DNA of 24,263 nucleotides from Gemmatimonas sp. (GTDB taxonomy: Bacteria; Gemmatimonadota; Gemmatimonadetes; Gemmatimonadales; Gemmatimonadaceae): NCBI RefSeq assembly GCF_031426495.1, contig NZ_JANPLK010000035.1, forward strand, positions 1-24,263, read 5' to 3'. Positions 1-8,525 of the stretch are shown in pieces. Below the pieces are notes generated by a model that had not been told where the DNA came from, made no database searches, and worked only from the letters and a program-made list of their open reading frames with translations. Position 1 is the stretch's first letter, and each line of letters begins with the position of its first letter. Made by a program: the position numbers and the translations under genes.

Positions 1-318
1 AAGCGTCTCACCCTCGACGAATGGCATGACGTAGTACAGCAGTCCCGCCGCCTCGCCGGAGTCGAACAACGGGAGGATGTTGGGATGCCGGAGGTTCGCC
101 GTCGTGGTGATCTCGCGCAGAAAGCGTTCGGGTCCCAGCGCAGCCGCCAACTCTGGCCGGAGCACCTTGACCGCGACCCGACGGCGGTGCTTGAGATCAT
201 CGGCGAGATAGACCGTGGCCATACCGCCGGCACCGAGCGCACGCTCGAGGCGGTAGCGGTCGGCGAGGGCTGTCGTGAGTCGCGTCAGATCTGTGGCGCT
301 GAACGAGTCGGTCGTCAT
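1..318 (-). CDS. Ser/Thr protein kinase, N-terminal part (runs off left edge)
   Basis: The minus strand is open from an ATG at 318-316 to the window edge, giving 106 residues. It begins MTTDSFSATDL and shows the start of a Hanks-type kinase N-lobe: glycine-rich loop GAGGMATV at about residues 29-36, the VAVK lysine at about 51, then RHPNILPLFDSG and the hinge-like LLYYVMPFVEGETL at the edge. The catalytic loop and everything after it lie outside the window. It is closely similar to the kinase starting at 979 on the other strand (both have LTTALADRYR before the glycine loop), so the two are divergent paralogues with a queG fragment between them. Such kinases phosphorylate Ser/Thr of unknown targets, and in this phylum usually have a transmembrane segment and an extracytoplasmic sensor. 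Confident in family, not in target. Confidence 0.88.
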   Translation of the reverse strand, partial: MTTDSFSATDLTRLTTALADRYRLERALGAGGMATVYLADDLKHRRRVAVKVLRPELAAALGPERFLREITTTANLRHPNILPLFDSGEAAGLLYYVMPFVEGETL

Positions 319-459
319 TCGTCTCCGGTAGGATGGCGCAAGATATGGCTTGGGCACCGCCCCGCCAGCAGCGCCAACGACGCGGACGTGGTCAACGCCA
401 CCGCTCCGCCGCAGCCGACGAGAGGCTAAGGCGTTCGCCGGCATAGAGTTCGCCCACCC

Positions 460-846
460 GTCGAGAGCGGGATCGTGAAATGGGTATACCGACAGACCTC
501 AAAGGATGTGTGTCCTTGGAACGTGTCGTTCGCGAGTGATCTGCGGGAACCGGCGTTCGCGGCGCGCGAGATGTTTCTTGATGCGGGATCACGCGACGGC
601 ACACCTGCGTTGGCGCGTGAGCTCTTGATGATGGACGACGCGGATTACGCCGCGTCCTTCAAGGGCAGCGCGATCAAGCGCGCGAAGTTGTGGATGCTCA
701 AACGGAACGCGTGTGTGGTGCTGGGGAATGTTGGTACGACAGAAGACCTCGCGGTGCTCGAGGCGATGCGCACGCACGATCACGCGATCATCCGAGAGCA
801 CGCGGCGTGGGCGATTGCCCGCATCGGTCGACACCCGCCACCGTGA
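460..846 (+). pseudogene. queG: queG 3'-end fragment, copy A (reading frame intact)
   Basis: About 128 codons in one open frame match the C-terminal third of epoxyqueuosine reductase QueG, the enzyme of the last step of queuosine synthesis. Visible are WVY, DVCPWNVSFAS, a PAFAARE segment, FKGSAIKRAK, NACVVLGNVG and the HEAT-like end REHAAWAIARIG before the stop at 844-846. The whole cobalamin and first iron-sulfur part is missing. The cluster motif is damaged: family members have GCDxCQDVCPWN, but here RQTSKDV replaces GCDxCQDV, so two of the three cysteines are gone. An in-frame GTG at 475 could serve as start, but no upstream queG exists, so I read it as a relic or repeat unit. It lies between two divergent kinase genes. 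A small HEAT-like protein in its own right cannot be excluded, since the frame is undamaged. Confidence 0.72.
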
Positions 847-978
847 TGCACTCAATGGGTCTGCGGTTCAGCCGGTTTTCAACGTCGCTGACCCCTTGAA
901 ACTCCTTCAGCAGGCGGTGCATCATCGCCGTCGCGCGCAGTCCTTTCCGCCTCGACGCTGGACGCGTAACATCCTCTT

Positions 979-3669
979 ATGAATATCCTCGAACGGCTCA
1001 CCACCGCCCTCGCTGACCGCTATCGCGTGGAACGCGAGATCGGCGCCGGTGGCATGGCCACGGTGTATCTCGCGCACGATCTCCGACACGATCGCGACGT
1101 AGCCATCAAGGTGCTGCATCCCGACCTCGGGGCGGCACTCGGCGGCGAGCGGTTCCTGAGCGAAATCCGCACCACGGCACGCTTACAGCATCCGCACATT
1201 TTGCCACTGCTGGACAGCGGTGAGGCGGACACGCTGCTGTACTACGTGATGCCGCTCGTAACGGGTGAAACGCTGCGCGCGCGCATCGTGCGCGAACGGC
1301 AGTTGCCGATCGCTACGGCGATTCAGATTGCGCGCGAAGTTGCCGGTGCGCTTGAACACGCGCACAAGCAGGGAATCATCCATCGCGACGTCAAGCCCGA
1401 GAACATCCTGCTGCAAGATGGCTCAGCACTCGTGGCAGACTTCGGCATTGCGCTGGCCGTACGGAGCGCCGGTGGTCAGCGCCTCACACAGACAGGCTTG
1501 AGTCTGGGCACACCCCAGTACATGAGCCCCGAGCAGGCGATGGGCGAGCGCGTCGTCGACGCGCGCAGCGACGTGTACGCGCTGGCGGCGATCACCTACG
1601 AGATGCTCACGGGTGATCCACCGTTCACTGGCTCGAGCGTGCAGGCCGTAGTGGCAAAGGTGATGAGCGCTGAACCGGAACGCCTCACGCTTACACGCAA
1701 GACGATTCCGCCGGCGATTGAACGTGCCGTGCTTACGGGATTGGCAAAGCTGCCGGCCGATCGACAAGAGAGTGCGGCTGCATTTGGCGCTGCGCTGCGT
1801 GATGCGTCACCGGACACGCAGTCCGACACGACGCCGCCGAGCGCTCCCCACAGAAGCGCGGCGCGTACGGCAAATCACGGCAGCCCATGGAAACTTGGAG
1901 TCGTCGGTCTCGCCGCTGGCATGGCGATCATGGCCGCGGCGTTGTGGCCGCGCGGGTCGACACGAAACGGAACCACCGTTGGCTTCACGCGTGCACAGAT
2001 GACGTTTAGCGGAAAGGGGGCGTTGCCGGCGATCACGCCAAACGGTGACGTGATCGCCTATGTCGAAAGCGCCTGCGAACAGCAGGGAATCGACACGTAC
2101 ATGATCGTGCGCTATGGTGACGCGGCGGTCCCCTGTATCCTGTCCCTCATGGTGCAAGACACGGGATCATCGACCCCCGTACGGGTCATGAGCCGCGTCC
2201 CGTCAATTCGCGCCGTGCGATGGCTGGCCAGTGCGACCAGTCTGGTCATCGACGCCACACTCGACTCGTTACGAAACGGAATTTTTCTGGTTCCGCGTCT
2301 CGGCGGCGCGACACGACGCGTGGCCGAACAAGGGGCGTTCGATGTGCACGCCTCCGGCGATACGATACTTGTGTTGCCACTCGCATCGGCGAATGCAAGA
2401 CACGCGCAGGTGATTGTCGCAGCTACTGGCTCCGTGGTCGACAGTGTCTCCGTGCCGCGCCGCGCCTATTTCGGCATCGCGTGGTCTCCCAACGGGGAAC
2501 GCATTGCACTCATGACCGAGTCGAGCATTCTGCTGATCGCGCGCGACGGCGCCGTGTTGGACTCGCTCCCGCTGCGCATGCGGCGGACGCTTCATTGGGC
2601 TCCCGACGGATCAGCGTTGTTCGCTTTCTTGCCGGCCCCGGCCCGCGACGACGAGTTCGTGCGAATCGATGTCGATAAGGCGGGTCACCTCGCTCGGCTT
2701 CCCGTCGCCCTGATGCCACCCGTGCCCACCCTGTATCGAGGCGAGTTCGATATAGCGGCGCGCACCGGGACGCTGCTGTTCATCTCTGGTGACGCACGAC
2801 AAGATCAGTGGGTATTCGACATCGGAGCTGGAACTACGTCATCACGCGCGGTGACCACAGGGACGTCGTGGTACGGCAGTGCTGCGATCGCCCCCGATGG
2901 AAAGACGTTGTTCTATGTTCGAGGCAATTCTGCCGGCGATAACCTCTATCGCCTGGCACTGAACGAAGCGTCGAACAGCGTGTCGGACGAGGAGGCGCTC
3001 ACGAACAGCAGCGGCCCGGGCTATGAGCTCGTGAGCATCTCGCAGGATGGGCGTCGCGTGACGTTTACGAAGTCAGAAGGCGACACCGCGTTCGTCTACG
3101 ATTTTCACACCGGTGAACGCCGTATCCTCCGACGATCCCCGGATCCGACGGGACAGGAAGCTCGGCTGCCTCGTGCGAATGGCGCCATGGTCACTGTCGG
3201 AGTGGCGGGTCACGATATCACTTTGACCGACGGCACAAGCGGCGCGAGCAGACTCCTGTCCGTCGCCGACTCGTTGCGACTGCTCTGGGGCGGCACGCTC
3301 AGTCCAGACGAGCAGGAACTCGCTGTTACTACACGGACGCCCACGGGCTTCGTGCTTGGCGCGGTATCGCTGGCCACCGGGCGTTTTCGCTCGCTGACGC
3401 CGATTGCCGCGGCTTTGCAGTCGAGCAGGCTCTCGTGGGCACGGGATGGGTCCATCTACTTCGGCGCGTGGGAAGCTGGGGCGCGGGCGCCGTCACTGCT
3501 GCGCGTGAACGCCACAACGGGTGGCGCACCGCAGCGTGTCATGACGCTGCCGTCGCATTGCGCGATCGTGAGTATCTCTGTCGCGACCGCCGCGCCGCGC
3601 GGCGTGTGCAGGGCCGAAGACTACCGAGGTGATTTATACCTGGCGACGATTCCGGGTGTGATGCGGTAG
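979..3669 (+). CDS. Membrane Ser/Thr protein kinase with C-terminal beta-propeller-like sensor
   Basis: A protein of 896 residues. Residues 1-275 are a complete Hanks-type kinase: IGAGGMATV (21-29), VAIK lysine 44, Glu62, HRDVKPEN (135-142), DFG (154-156) and SPE (183-185), so it should be active. A proline-rich linker leads to one membrane helix (about 305-323). The remaining 570 residues, probably outside the membrane, carry repeated blade-like motifs (SPNGERIAL, APDGKTLFY, SQDGRRVTF, SPDEQELAV, ARDGSIYF) typical of PD40/TolB-type propellers. The family pattern is signal sensing outside and phosphorylation inside. No obvious Shine-Dalgarno precedes the ATG at 979, and the 132-base gap from queG copy A shows no clear promoter. 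Its N-lobe resembles the partial kinase at the left edge. Substrate and ligand are unknown. Confidence 0.93.
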   Translation: MNILERLTTALADRYRVEREIGAGGMATVYLAHDLRHDRDVAIKVLHPDLGAALGGERFLSEIRTTARLQHPHILPLLDSGEADTLLYYVMPLVTGETLRARIVRERQLPIATAIQIAREVAGALEHAHKQGIIHRDVKPENILLQDGSALVADFGIALAVRSAGGQRLTQTGLSLGTPQYMSPEQAMGERVVDARSDVYALAAITYEMLTGDPPFTGSSVQAVVAKVMSAEPERLTLTRKTIPPAIERAVLTGLAKLPADRQESAAAFGAALRDASPDTQSDTTPPSAPHRSAARTANHGSPWKLGVVGLAAGMAIMAAALWPRGSTRNGTTVGFTRAQMTFSGKGALPAITPNGDVIAYVESACEQQGIDTYMIVRYGDAAVPCILSLMVQDTGSSTPVRVMSRVPSIRAVRWLASATSLVIDATLDSLRNGIFLVPRLGGATRRVAEQGAFDVHASGDTILVLPLASANARHAQVIVAATGSVVDSVSVPRRAYFGIAWSPNGERIALMTESSILLIARDGAVLDSLPLRMRRTLHWAPDGSALFAFLPAPARDDEFVRIDVDKAGHLARLPVALMPPVPTLYRGEFDIAARTGTLLFISGDARQDQWVFDIGAGTTSSRAVTTGTSWYGSAAIAPDGKTLFYVRGNSAGDNLYRLALNEASNSVSDEEALTNSSGPGYELVSISQDGRRVTFTKSEGDTAFVYDFHTGERRILRRSPDPTGQEARLPRANGAMVTVGVAGHDITLTDGTSGASRLLSVADSLRLLWGGTLSPDEQELAVTTRTPTGFVLGAVSLATGRFRSLTPIAAALQSSRLSWARDGSIYFGAWEAGARAPSLLRVNATTGGAPQRVMTLPSHCAIVSISVATAAPRGVCRAEDYRGDLYLATIPGVMR

Positions 3670-3675
3670 GCTGTG

Positions 3676-3790
3676 TTACTTCGCCGATTCAGGCTGCGCG
3701 ACCTTTCGTGTGAACGATTCGAGCCATTGCTGAATTCCCAACATGCGAACGCCGGCCTGCGTCACCGGCACCGTCACGCAGTGCGCCCGT
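3676..3790 (-). pseudogene. Possible C-terminal remnant of an unidentified minus-strand gene
   Basis: Between the kinase stop (3669) and queG copy B, the minus strand has a short open stretch ending in TAA at 3678-3676. Read backwards from the stop it gives a protein-like tail including TQAGVRMLGIQQWLESF and KVAQPESAK. About 38 codons upstream the frame meets a TGA, and no start or domain is seen. The composition looks like a real protein end rather than random GC-rich frame, but I cannot name a family. The rest of 3791-3947 holds nothing I recognise. Confidence 0.25.
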
Positions 3791-3947
3791 GGTCACCGTA
3801 TCCCGCTAACCAGTCTCGGCTCGCCGGCGTGGTGGCCGGCTTTGCGGTGTCGATCAGTGGCCGGATTCGAGGTGCAATCCCTCCTTCGTGTGCATCCACG
3901 GCATCACCCGTGAGAAGCTACCGTCCGACATGGGGGGCGGCCAGCGT

Positions 3948-4060
3948 ACGCGCGAGGGGCTGGATACGCGCGACACGCGCGCACTGGCGCGCGAGTGTCT
4001 GGCGATGAGTCAGGCCGAGTTCAGCGCGCGCCTCAAGGGCAGCGCGATCAGGCGCGCGAC
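3948..4060 (+). pseudogene. queG: queG fragment, copy B (short, internal)
   Basis: A 110-base piece in one frame encodes GLDTRDTRALARECLAMSQ, then AEFSARLKGSAIRRA, matching the segment between the CPWN motif and the HEAT-like tail of QueG. It aligns with the same part of the other copies (ALARELLMMDD..FKGSAIKRA in A, ALLAMSVTEF..FKGSPMKRA in D). Both flanking parts, the CPWN motif upstream and the VLGNVG/HAAWAIARI tail downstream, are absent. Its right end lies about 40 bases from the stop of the convergent nucleotidyltransferase gene (4102). It is the shortest member of the array and clearly non-functional as QueG. Confidence 0.65.
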
Positions 4061-4101
4061 GCTGCAGCACCTTGGCGACGCCGCGAGTCGTTCGACCGTG
4101 T

Positions 4102-4899
4102 TCACGCGCTCCCTGTCCGGTCACCGGCTACCGATCGCCGCGCTGCATGCCGCAGTGCTTCGAGTTCACGGCGCAGTGGCTCCCAGTACGCGCAATCGGC
4201 CGCCATCTCGGTGGCCTGCTCGCTCGCCAGCGCCGCCGCCATGTCGCCGTCACTTCGCGCGGCGATGACGGCCGGGGGGTGCGAGCTCGCGGCCTGCCCT
4301 GGGAACTGCACGACCGCCTCTTGCAGGAACTCGGGCGACCGCAACTCGGTCAGCCTGAAGTCGATCTGCTCGTCCGACAGTTCCCCGTCTCGCGCGCTGG
4401 CGTACGACGCGTCCACCAGACGCCGAAGCATCGGCCAATCCTTGTCGCGTTGCGTCTTCTTCGCCTGCACCAGGTCGCCCAACGACAGGAGATCCACGAG
4501 AATTTCCTCCGTCGAGGACGGATCGGCGAGCGCGATCGTCGTCCGACGTTCCCAGAGCGTCTCGAACGGTGCCACGCCACGCATGTGGCTCATGATGTCG
4601 ACGCGCAGCGGCGGCACGGGGCCCAGATCGACAGTGGCCGGGACGCTGAAGTGCACCGCATGGCCACGCGTCAGGAAGTGCCGCTCGAAGGCCGGTACCG
4701 CGATCACGGTGGCCTGCAAGGACTGTAGGGCGGCGGTCAAACGTGGCAGCGCATCATCGGTCGCCAGCACGGCGAGGTCGATGTCTCGGCTATACTCCGC
4801 CGCGCCGTACAACACGCAGGCCTGGCCCCCCATCAACAGGGCGGGCACGTCGAACCGACGGATCGTAGAAAGGACTCGAAGGATCTGGATCGGGATCAC
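4102..4899 (-). CDS. Nucleotidyltransferase-fold protein (AbiEii/DUF6036-like)
   Basis: A protein of 265 residues. The N-terminus carries the signature of the DNA polymerase beta-type nucleotidyltransferase fold: GGQACVLYG (24-32) followed by RDIDLAV, with Asp39 and Asp41 as likely metal ligands. Downstream are helical segments (DLLSLGDLVQAKKTQRDKDW) seen in AbiEii-like and DUF6036-type proteins. Members of this wider family include toxins of type IV toxin-antitoxin systems that nucleotidylate tRNA or proteins. Whether this one is a toxin is inference. The ATG at 4899 is chosen because the fold begins only about 20 residues later. It therefore overlaps the upstream partner gene by 110 bases, in another frame. 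A second such pair lies at 7998-8785. Confidence 0.8.
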   Translation of the reverse strand: MIPIQILRVLSTIRRFDVPALLMGGQACVLYGAAEYSRDIDLAVLATDDALPRLTAALQSLQATVIAVPAFERHFLTRGHAVHFSVPATVDLGPVPPLRVDIMSHMRGVAPFETLWERRTTIALADPSSTEEILVDLLSLGDLVQAKKTQRDKDWPMLRRLVDASYASARDGELSDEQIDFRLTELRSPEFLQEAVVQFPGQAASSHPPAVIAARSDGDMAAALASEQATEMAADCAYWEPLRRELEALRHAARRSVAGDRTGSA

Positions 4900-5044
4900 T
4901 GGTACCTCCGAGGGCGTGGAACCACGTCGCCAACCGGACCGTCTCGGCCCACCGTTGTTGCGGGGTCAGCCGCATCCAGTCGGCGGCTTCCTCCCCGTAC
5001 AGGTCGTCCAGGCTGACTCTCGGAATGCTCACGCGGGTGTGCAT
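4790..5044 (-). CDS. Small partner protein of the nucleotidyltransferase
   Basis: An ORF of 84 residues starting at ATG 5044. It reads as a soluble, partly helical protein (VSLDDLYGEEAADWM, LTPQQRWAETVRLATWFHALGG) followed by a proline/aspartate-rich linker (SDPDPDPSSPFYDPS) and a basic end (GLRVVRRGGV). Small proteins of this pattern are found directly upstream of nucleotidyltransferase genes, and I infer a cognate partner or antitoxin role. Its last 110 bases overlap the start of the nucleotidyltransferase gene in a different frame. A TAATTT stretch lies shortly upstream of the start and could be a -10 element, without a clear -35. No named domain is recognised. Confidence 0.6.
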   Translation of the reverse strand: MHTRVSIPRVSLDDLYGEEAADWMRLTPQQRWAETVRLATWFHALGGTSDPDPDPSSPFYDPSVRRARPVDGGPGLRVVRRGGV

Positions 5045-5132
5045 GCAGTTGAAATTAGCCGTGGTATGCCGTGGTCACGAGTAGCGTCGCTGGGGAGACG
5101 GCCGTCGCGGCCGAACGAGGGTGCCCCGCCCC

Positions 5133-5503
5133 GTCCAGAGCGGAATCACGAAATCGGTATATGGACAGCCATCCTAGGATGTTTGCCCGTGGAACCATAG
5201 GTTCGCAGGCGAGCTCTCCGAGCCGGCGTTCGTATCACGCGCCGGCCTGTATTCAACTGACGCGCGCCCTCGCACGCGACTCTCTCTCGATGAGCCAGGC
5301 TGAGTTCGGCGCACGCTTCAAGGGCAGCGCGATGAAGCGCGAGAAGCGGCGGACTCGCGCGCGACCCGGCGGTAGTGCTCGGCAACGTCGCCGCGAATGA
5401 CGACGCGCCGCTCTTGGACGCGGCGCTGCAGCACGACGAACCGCTCGTGCGCGAACACGCGGCGTGGGCGCTCACGCGAATCACGAGAACGACGTCGGAC
5501 TGA
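5133..5503 (+). pseudogene. queG: queG 3'-end fragment, copy C (stop and frameshift)
   Basis: Same segment as copy A but broken. In the QueG frame it reads SVYGQPS, an amber stop, then DVCPWNHRFAGELSEPAF, DARALARDSLSMSQAEFGARFKGSAMKRE. The frame is then lost in an arginine-rich stretch after about 5345 and resumes in another frame with VLGNVA, LLDAALQHDEPLVREHAAWALTRI to a stop at 5501-5503. The CPWN motif is kept, but the two upstream cluster cysteines are absent, as in the other copies. It lies just upstream (on the plus strand) of the minus-strand nucleotidyltransferase pair and 60 bases from the end of the kinase pseudogene, so it again sits between two modules. Confidence 0.7.
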
Positions 5504-5562
5504 GTTTCGGTGCTGTGCACCGTGCGAATCAGCGAATCATTCCCCCGCACGCGCACGCTGGC

Positions 5563-7989
5563 TCACTTCTCGATGCTCGCCATGATCGCGTTGGCCCGCG
5601 GATCACGACGCAGCGCGTCGTATCGCTCGGACCGGTTGTGCATCTGCAACCAGCCGTCTGGCTGTTTCACGGCGCGCTCGATCATCAGCAGTGCGCCTGC
5701 GTGATCACCCGGAGTTTCCAGCGCTGCGGCGAGCACGCCCATGGCCGGTAGCTCGCCACCGTTCACCACGCGCAAGTGTTCCATCGACCGGCGCGCGTCA
5801 GCGGCGCGTCCGGCGCGCGCGAAGACATCGGCAAGAATCGCCTCGGTCTGATTCGGCATGTTCCTTGGCAGCTGTTCTAGGTTGCGCTGCAATGCGGCAA
5901 TCGCTTCCTCATAACGGCCGAGGTGGCTTAGCACTTCGCCGCGCGCGTCCCACGCCAACGCGTACGTGGAATCCATCGACAGGATGGCGCGCGTCGCATT
6001 GTCGGCCTTTCCGCACTCGCGTTCGGTCATCAGCAGCTGCGCACTCCAGATCCGTGCGATCAGTGATGCGGGTTCTGAGGCCTGTGCGCGGGCTGCATGT
6101 CGGCGGGCCTCGTCGAAGCGCCCCATGTGCACGAGGTTGAGCGCGTGCCCCCCAAGAGAACGGCGATACTGGAATCGAGCGCCTGTGCCCGTCGGTACAT
6201 CCGATCGGCTTCGGCGTTTCATGGATGCTCATCTTCGCCGAGGCGATCGCTCCCCAAGCTTCGGCCATGGTCGAATCGACAGCGATCGCCCGTCGGGCCG
6301 CTGCGACGGCGAGTGGCGCCGTCATTCGCGCGGTTCCCTGTTCGTAGAACGGAATCGCCGACAGCGCCAGGCCCAGGGAAGCGTGCGCGCGCGAACCGCG
6401 GGTCGCGCGCCACGGCGCACTCGAACAGCGCGATGGACTGACTCACCGTTTGCGACGACCGAACATAAACTGCCCCTGCAGAAACCAGGCCTACGCCTCG
6501 GGGTCGGTGGTCTCCACGCTTGTAGGCCCGGCCGCGCGAACGCCACCGAGCGCACCCAACAGCCTGGTCGCGACGGCGCGCGCGATCTGGTCCTGCAGCG
6601 CAACCACATTCGTGAGCGGACGATCGTACTTCTCCGTCCACGTCACCGCACCGTCGGTGGCCGACACGAGCGAGACATTCACCCGCGCCTGCCCCGCCGG
6701 ACGCTGCACGCTGCCGGTGAGCAACGAGCCCACACCCAGCGCACGGGCGATCGCGCTTTCATCCATGCCGCGTGACTGCAACGCGCCGGCGCTCGACCGT
6801 CCGATGACGCGTACGCCAGCCTTGGACCGAGCGCGCGTCATTTCTTCAGCCTACCCGATCCCCAAAAAGTCGTCGGCCTTGTCGCCGCTCAGGTTGGCCC
6901 GCGGCAGCACGGCAATCGAGCGGTTCTCGGCCGGCGCCGCCACGTTGCTCGCTGCGGTCGGGGATGCACCGGCCGATGACGCAGCGTTCGGGCTCTCGCG
7001 CTTCATCGCGATGGCAACGAGAGCGGCGATGGCCAACACACCAGCGCCTATCATCATCGCGTTTCGTCGTCCGCGGGGCGACACCGGCAGGCCATCGCGT
7101 ACAGCTCCTGCCGTCATCCCACTCGGAGTCGCGGCGCTGTCGAGCGACTGCAACGATCGTCCGCGCGCGCGGGACGATGTTCGGCGCCCTTGGCCAGGCA
7201 CCGCCGCACGAGTTCCTCCAGCGAAGCCGATACATCACCGTTTCGCTGGGTGAGCAGCAGCGCGGTTTCGGCGAGATGCGCCGAGATCATCTGCGCACCG
7301 TTCGTCCGGCCTGCGAAGGGATGCGCACCCGCGAGCCGCTCGTACGTGATCACACCCCACGCGTAGATGTCGGCGCGATGATCAACGTCGGCACCGACGG
7401 CCTGCTCGGGTGCCATGTACGCCGGCGTACCAATCGAGCCACCCGCCTGCGTGAGCGACGTGCTCGCCGTGGCACCGAAGCCGTCCGGCGTCCGTGGGGC
7501 GCTCAGCGCCTTGGCAATACCGAACTCTGTCACCACGGCCGTGCCGCCCGACAACAGAATGTTTTCCGGCTTGATATCGCGATGTACCACGCCCTGACCG
7601 TGCGCGTAGGCCAGTGCGCCGGCGACGTCGCGCAGGATACCGACTGCCTGGGGCACCGTGAGGCGAACGCCGGTGAGCAGACGTGCACGCAGCGACTCGC
7701 CAGTCACGAACGGCATCGTGTAGTACGGCTGCGCGTTCGAGTGACCGGAATCGATCACTGGTACGATGTTCGCCTGCTACAGCCGCGCGGCCAACCTGAC
7801 TTCCCGAACGAAGCGCCCGGCACTCACACCTTCGGCCAGATCGGGCGCGATGACTTTCACGACGATCTCGCGGCCCAGAGCCTCGTCGCGCGCCACGAAC
7901 ACACGCGACATGCCCCCACCAGCGAGCTCGCGCTCGAGGGTGTACCCGCCGCCTAGGGTCTGCTGCAGCTGGTCGCGCAGATCACCCAC
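5563..7989 (-). pseudogene. Ser/Thr protein kinase with TPR-type tail, multiply broken
   Basis: Joined across frames, this is a kinase of the type kinase domain, membrane helix, then a region with SIAVLP and TPR-like repeats. A GTG at 7989 starts GDLRDQLQQTLGGGYTLERELAGGGMSRVFVARDE. The frame stops at TAG 7777-7779, where a Gln codon is expected, and continues unchanged with NIVPVIDSG, HRDIKPEN and GTPAYMAPEQ. After a frameshift near 7165 come the helix MMIGAGVLAIAALVAIAM, a second TAG at 6851-6853 (expected Leu in GIGLAEEM) and a third at 6491-6493 (expected Tyr). At least three more frameshifts follow between 6450 and 6150 before the intact TPR end (LGRYEEAIAALQRNLEQ). The DFG motif reads EFG. 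The start lies 8 bases after the nucleotidyltransferase stop, so it was once co-transcribed with that pair. Confidence 0.85.
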
Positions 7990-7997
7990 GCAGGAAC

Positions 7998-8525
7998 TCA
8001 GGACGACGGGGGAAACACGGCATCGACGGCCCGGCGGAATGACGGAGGATCGATAGCCGGAAACCGAAACAGCTCGGGCTCCATGCGCGCAAACTGCGCG
8101 CGGACCTCGGCTTCGCTGATCAGGCCGTGTGCCTGCATCGCCTGCACATCGGCCAGGTCGCGCGCATGACCGCGCTCGATCTTGGCGAGTGCCTGCGCAA
8201 CAAAATCGAAATGTCGGAACGTGACGCGACCGATGCGGCCTATCACGGGGCTGCGCTGCTCCCATCCCGTGGGAACGGGAATGAATAGATCGGGAGACGC
8301 CAGCTCGACGTTGAGGTGCAGCTGCTCCTTGAGCAGCGGAATCGCCCGCAGCATGGCGTCCGATTCCGGTCGCATCACGAGATCCACATCGATGGTCGTC
8401 GTGCGCCATCCCACGAGGACCGCACTGGTGCCGCCGACCAGGAACACCTCCACATCGGTGGTCGCGTGTCGTGCCAGCGCCGTCATGAACGCGCCGATGC
8501 GCTCGCGGTCCGCTACCTCGCGCAT
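7998..8525 (-). CDS. Nucleotidyltransferase-fold protein (DUF6036-like)
   Basis: A protein of 175 residues starting at ATG 8525. It has FLVGGTSAVLVGWRTTTIDVDL at the position of the nucleotidyltransferase motif (Gly31-Gly32, Asp46, Asp48). A helical C-terminal half follows (FDFVAQALAKIERGHARDLADVQAM, a segment common in DUF6036 proteins). Its role is unknown; related folds include tRNA- or protein-modifying toxins. The start overlaps the end of the upstream partner by 13 bases, which suggests translational coupling. The broken kinase begins 8 bases after its stop. It is shorter than the first nucleotidyltransferase (4102-4899) and not a close copy, so the window holds two different members of the superfamily. 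Confidence 0.82.
   Translation of the reverse strand: MREVADRERIGAFMTALARHATTDVEVFLVGGTSAVLVGWRTTTIDVDLVMRPESDAMLRAIPLLKEQLHLNVELASPDLFIPVPTGWEQRSPVIGRIGRVTFRHFDFVAQALAKIERGHARDLADVQAMQAHGLISEAEVRAQFARMEPELFRFPAIDPPSFRRAVDAVFPPSS

Noticed and set aside
508..530. Inverted repeat GAACG-TGT-CGTTC in the repeat as a recombinase site
   Set aside because: It results from codons for WNVSF in QueG and is short; it is not kept in copies C and E.
460..846. Independent small HEAT-repeat gene family unrelated to QueG
   Set aside because: The DVCPWN motif followed by the PAFAAR, FKGSxxKRAK and LGNVG order matches the QueG C-terminus too closely. A derived small protein is still possible and is noted in the copy A and D entries.
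3995..5200. Plus-strand ORF of 401 codons over the nucleotidyltransferase
   Set aside because: Serine/arginine-rich antisense frame; the minus strand has the nucleotidyltransferase signature and its partner gene.
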